Shown here: in pieces, positions 63,835 through 64,000 of the stretch
How the letters are laid out: the number at the start of each line of letters is the position of its first letter
Numbering within the stretch: the first letter of the stretch is position 1
NCBI GenBank assembly: GCA_003165595.1
Contig: PLWQ01000012.1
Coordinates: forward strand, 122,013 to 186,012
Reading direction: 5' to 3'
DNA length: 64,000 nucleotides
Origin: Fibrobacterota bacterium
GTDB lineage: Bacteria > Fibrobacterota > Chitinivibrionia > Chitinivibrionales > FEN-1185
Position numbers and translations under genes: made by a program
Notes under the pieces: model-generated
Seen by the model: only the letters and a program-made list of their open reading frames with translations
What the model was told of the DNA's origin: nothing
The model's database searches: none

Positions 63835-64000
63835 TTCTATTGACCGATCAGAATTCTTCTGCCGCGCGTTAGGTGGACCGCAGGGAGCGCTGAAGCGCAG
63901 GGCCGCCTGACCGCGGCCGACAGGCCCTAGCGGCAGGCGGCACCGAGGCCGACGGGCCGAGCCCGCAGGGAGACCGACCCCGGTTGTAGAGGCGCACGGC
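63835..64000. other. GC-rich end of the window with imperfect repeats
   Basis: 166 bp, no supported gene. It contains GCCGCCTG and CAGGCGGC as inverted 8-mers about 24 bp apart and repeated GCAGGG/GCCGAC units. It may be a structured terminator region or a dispersed repeat cut by the window edge. Confidence 0.35.

Noticed and set aside
1-64000. SusC/SusD-type polysaccharide-utilisation locus
   Set aside because: No TonB-dependent transporter plug/barrel or SusD-like helical lipoprotein was seen among the translated frames, so the Bacteroidetes model was not applied.
1-64000. CRISPR array, IS element or prophage
   Set aside because: No regularly spaced repeats, transposase, integrase or phage structural gene found; inverted repeats present are isolated.
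1-64000. tRNA or rRNA genes
   Set aside because: Intergenic gaps are short and I found no GGTTCGAATCC-like T-loop with a matching cloverleaf; a tRNAscan run would settle it.

Overview
The window looks like one accessory locus for degrading plant or algal glycans in a GC-rich, Gram-negative bacterium. It is most likely a member or relative of the Fibrobacterota. The reasons are a TIGR02147-type regulator overlapping a DUF2341/LamG lipoprotein, many secreted proteins that start with a carboxypeptidase-regulatory-like module, a FlgD/T9SS-type C-terminal beta-sandwich on about a dozen proteins, and no SusC/SusD pair. The lineage is inferred from gene content only; no rRNA, tRNA or marker gene is present.

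Layout. 1-2032: the end of an Nramp metal transporter, a tandem universal stress protein and a small lipoprotein behind a good sigma70-type promoter (all +). 2033-6290: a leftward xylose operon (xylulokinase, divergent xylose isomerase, MFS sugar/proton symporter). 6525-18656: a leftward run of secreted carbohydrate-active proteins (GH30, a three-repeat protein, GH2, a large GH20b/GH67-like protein, GH95-like). 19034-20729: a small barrel-like protein and an MDR oxidoreductase. 21058-26102: a GH95-like enzyme whose stop codon overlaps the start of a beta-propeller protein. 26355-27938: the only local transcription factor of its kind, with two GntR-type helix-turn-helix domains and a LacI-type sensor, divergent from the GH95-like gene across a region with a perfect palindrome. 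27965-36398: a compact leftward cluster, barrel protein / GH30 / GH63-like / barrel protein / GH71-99-like. 36626-40414: remnants of a CBM-CARDB and a LamG protein, a strong terminator, a radical SAM protein and a quinone oxidoreductase. 40692-49119: two paralogous beta-helix proteins, another beta-helix protein, a DUF4038 (GH140-like) protein and a frameshifted secreted protein. 49506-52112: GH31 (+). 52182-54678: DUF2341/LamG lipoprotein and its TIGR02147 regulator. 54679-55545: non-coding with long inverted repeats. 55546-57735: two thaumatin-superfamily proteins. 58045-63834: two tandem GH2 paralogues (+), related to the GH2 at 11864-14671.

How the parts may work together (inference): secreted GH30, GH2, GH31, GH95-like, GH63-like and GH140-like enzymes and beta-helix proteins would attack a complex hemicellulose or pectin side-chain network. 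The two large barrel proteins could pass oligosaccharides across the outer membrane, and released xylose would enter through XylE and reach the pentose phosphate pathway through XylA and XylB. The double-GntR regulator is the best candidate for sugar-responsive control. Substrate assignments rest on family resemblance, not on direct evidence.
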